Shown piece by piece: positions 61,880 to 64,000 of a stretch of DNA of 64,000 nt. The notes under the pieces are model-generated. The model was not told the DNA's origin. It ran no database searches and saw only the letters and a list, made by a program, of their open reading frames with translations. The stretch covers positions 14,657,489-14,721,488 of the forward strand of contig NW_024881322.1 of NCBI RefSeq assembly GCF_018691265.1, read 5' to 3'. A program made the translations under genes and the position numbers. Within the stretch, counting starts at the first letter, position 1. Each line of letters begins with the position of its first letter. This stretch comes from Tyto alba. Taxonomy: Eukaryota; Chordata; Aves; Strigiformes; Tytonidae.

Positions 61880-62310
61880 TTAAGAGCTTTCAGCAAAACC
61901 CTTCAATTGCAGCCAGTACCCTATTCCATGGAAGGATATCAATTATAGATAGTGACTTGCTTTAGCGGGGCAGTCGGTACTGTCAGACGCTAGATAGACA
62001 GCCATGAAGAATCATGAATCTTTCTATTAACTGTAAGAGAGGGGGGAAAAAAGGATGGATAGGTGCTATAAATAAGGCAGAGCGTCTGAATGGTTTAACA
62101 CCTTGCCTTTTGGTGTATGTATCATGAAAATTTAACCATGCTGAATTCTAAATGGTGCATATCGCTTGAAAATAAGAGCTCCCACACCAAAATCATTTCG
62201 GTGTCAAACCCTTCTGGGTGGGTCAATAACGATCCTTTTATGTAGCTTTTCAGTTATTTATTCATAGCCGCCCAGGTTCTGTTCATAAATTCAGTCAGAA
62301 AACATCGTCT
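61880..62310. promoter_or_regulatory. Candidate conserved intronic regulatory sequence
   Basis: This block is repeat-free and has dense homeodomain-like cores (ATTA/TAAT, for example in ATCAATTATAGATAGTG), GATA-like and MADS-like AT cores (CTATAAATAAGG, a near CArG box). It has the look of the developmental enhancers known from GLI3 introns, but I cannot match it to a named one from memory. Confidence 0.25.
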
Positions 62311-64000
62311 CTTGGGACTGAAGCACACTTGCACTAGCGCCCACATTTTACACTCAAAGCAGCAGGACTTTGCTACAGAAAGTAATGCAGAAAAATGCCA
62401 TCAAATGCTGACTATTCTGCCTAAGAATGCAATTTCTGCTCTAAAGCTATACCACATATTCAGACACAGATTATGTTTGTATTTGCCATTTCATACATGC
62501 TACGTCACACATCACTTTGTAACACAGATATTGCTGGAATTTGATTCACCTACACTTAATTCCAAAGTTAATCAGGTCCCATCATTCCCAGAAAGAAGAT
62601 GAAGCTATCCTCATGTGACAGAAAGACCAGAATATACACAAATTCCTATTTACCTCTTTTGAAGCACATGCATATGTGATTGTGCATACACCCTACACAT
62701 GACGGCAGTAATGGCATCTATAATGTGAACTGTGTGCATTGTGTATTGTGGAAAAGCTCTCCTGAGTTTTGCTCAGCCTGGCACAACTAGAATTCATGCT
62801 GAGGTACCTAATCCTTTAGGAAATAAAACCAACAGCTAGAAACACACTTCTGTCTTTCCCTAAACACAGCAGTTCCTCTGAATTCCAGTGCTTCGGGATG
62901 CAAGGCTTGGCTAACAGCCTGTTCTGTGCCATTGGATGTTTTGGGTCTGATTATCTTACTACTACATATGGCTACAAAGAGTAGCTTTATTCCCCTAAAA
63001 AGAACCCCAAAACAGTCATTAAAAGACCTGTGGCTAGCCTGTGTAGATCCTAAAAATTTAGTCTTATCAAGATGTACAAGAATGACTTTTAGTTTGTTTG
63101 GTTTTTTTTTTTTTTGGTTGTTGTTTTTTTTTTTTTTTTCCCTGAAATTCTGCATTACCAGCTGAACTTTCAAAGCCCAGGGAACTGATTTAGAGAGTTG
63201 TACAGGTGAAAGAATACTCAAAACATTTCCAAGTCAAATATACAAATGCATTTTCCTTTCTACTGAATATATGCTACGTATCGCATACTCAGTGGAGCAG
63301 GTGACAGGGAAGGGGTTTCTTGCCACCCTCTGTGAAGGCCTGCACAGCTCGCTCTTAGTTTCACCATACAGTTCACTCGACTACCCATTATATGGGCGAG
63401 TAGGTGTGCGCACACAGCACGATGCAGTATCACACGCGTAGTGCTGCATCACACCCACCCAACTTCTGAACGCGTGCCCATGGCCTTCCACTCGCGCTGA
63501 TCATCCTTTCTGAGCGTCAGGGGATACAGGGAAGCCGGCAGACGTTCCCTGCAGGAGTCTCACCGGGGCAGTTTAAGCCTTTATCTATGCCAGTCGCCCC
63601 TGCCTTGATGATCACTGCCCCACAGTAGAGTCAGCAACACGGGCTGGCTAGCCATACTTTTGATGTCCCAGATGGCAGTCCACCGTTTTCCTTCGAAACC
63701 ACCTTCAGGCTCGGCTGGAGCAACGGAGGCCGTGCTGAGCCTGCTGACAGGCTGGGAATCACCCGCAGGGCGGCAGGGCACGCAGCCGGGAGAGGCAACG
63801 TGGCAGAGCTCTGCTGCAGGGTCTGAAGGTTAAGAGCGTGATCCTCGCTACAGTCCTACCTGCACACAAGCTAGCTCGGGTTCCTCCAGCCAGCATCGAA
63901 CAGCCCCGGAGCTGGGGGGGTGAAGACCTCATGCCCAAATCAGGGCCATTCCTTCTTTTGGGTTTGAGCAGTGTTGAGTGCCATGGGACTCCGGGCTTGA

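Overview
This window looks like bird nuclear DNA. The evidence is one recognisable vertebrate gene with exons and GT-AG introns, a typical avian CR1 LINE 3' end at 38262-38537, an older diverged CR1 fragment near 46.3-46.8 kb, few other interspersed repeats, and abundant homopolymer and microsatellite tracts. I cannot name the species. Nothing suggests bacterial, plasmid or viral DNA.

The only protein-coding gene I can support is the 3' part of GLI3 on the minus strand. GLI3 is a zinc-finger transcription factor of the Hedgehog pathway. Five coding exons are present, in gene order 41865-41716, 41132-40968, 38120-37830, 34553-34226 and 33053-30763 (stop codon 30765-30763). Each junction has consensus splice sites and the reading phases agree. 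Joined, they encode about 1,074 C-terminal residues of a protein usually near 1,580 residues long. They cover the histidine half of zinc finger 1, fingers 2-5, the phosphorylation-dependent processing region, the transactivation region and the conserved C-terminus. The start codon, the repressor domain and the exon with the cysteine half of finger 1 are not in the window. They should lie beyond position 64000.

Layout: 1 to about 26,300 is non-coding DNA downstream of the gene. It contains a roughly 600-bp (CCCTG)n array at 13.68-14.28 kb, a (TAA)n microsatellite at 15.05-15.13 kb and a GC-rich, CpG-containing zone at 19.6-25.4 kb. In other amniotes INHBA is the next gene on this side, and I see none of it here. 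About 26,310-30,762 is the probable 3'UTR, with at least two poly(A) signals, two Pumilio-type sites and a GC-rich patch. 30,763-41,865 holds the coding exons and four introns. 41,866-64,000 is part of one large intron (over 22 kb) with no exon; it holds two CTCF-like motifs in convergent orientation, a CpG cluster and candidate conserved regulatory sequence.

Functionally the window is one locus. The exons encode the DNA-binding and signal-responsive parts of GLI3, and the long intron and downstream DNA are plausible places for its regulatory elements. I found no new coding system. The more unusual signals are non-coding: the G-quadruplex-prone pentamer array, the CTCF-like pair, and a tandem NAGNAG acceptor that could add one glutamine next to the processing region.
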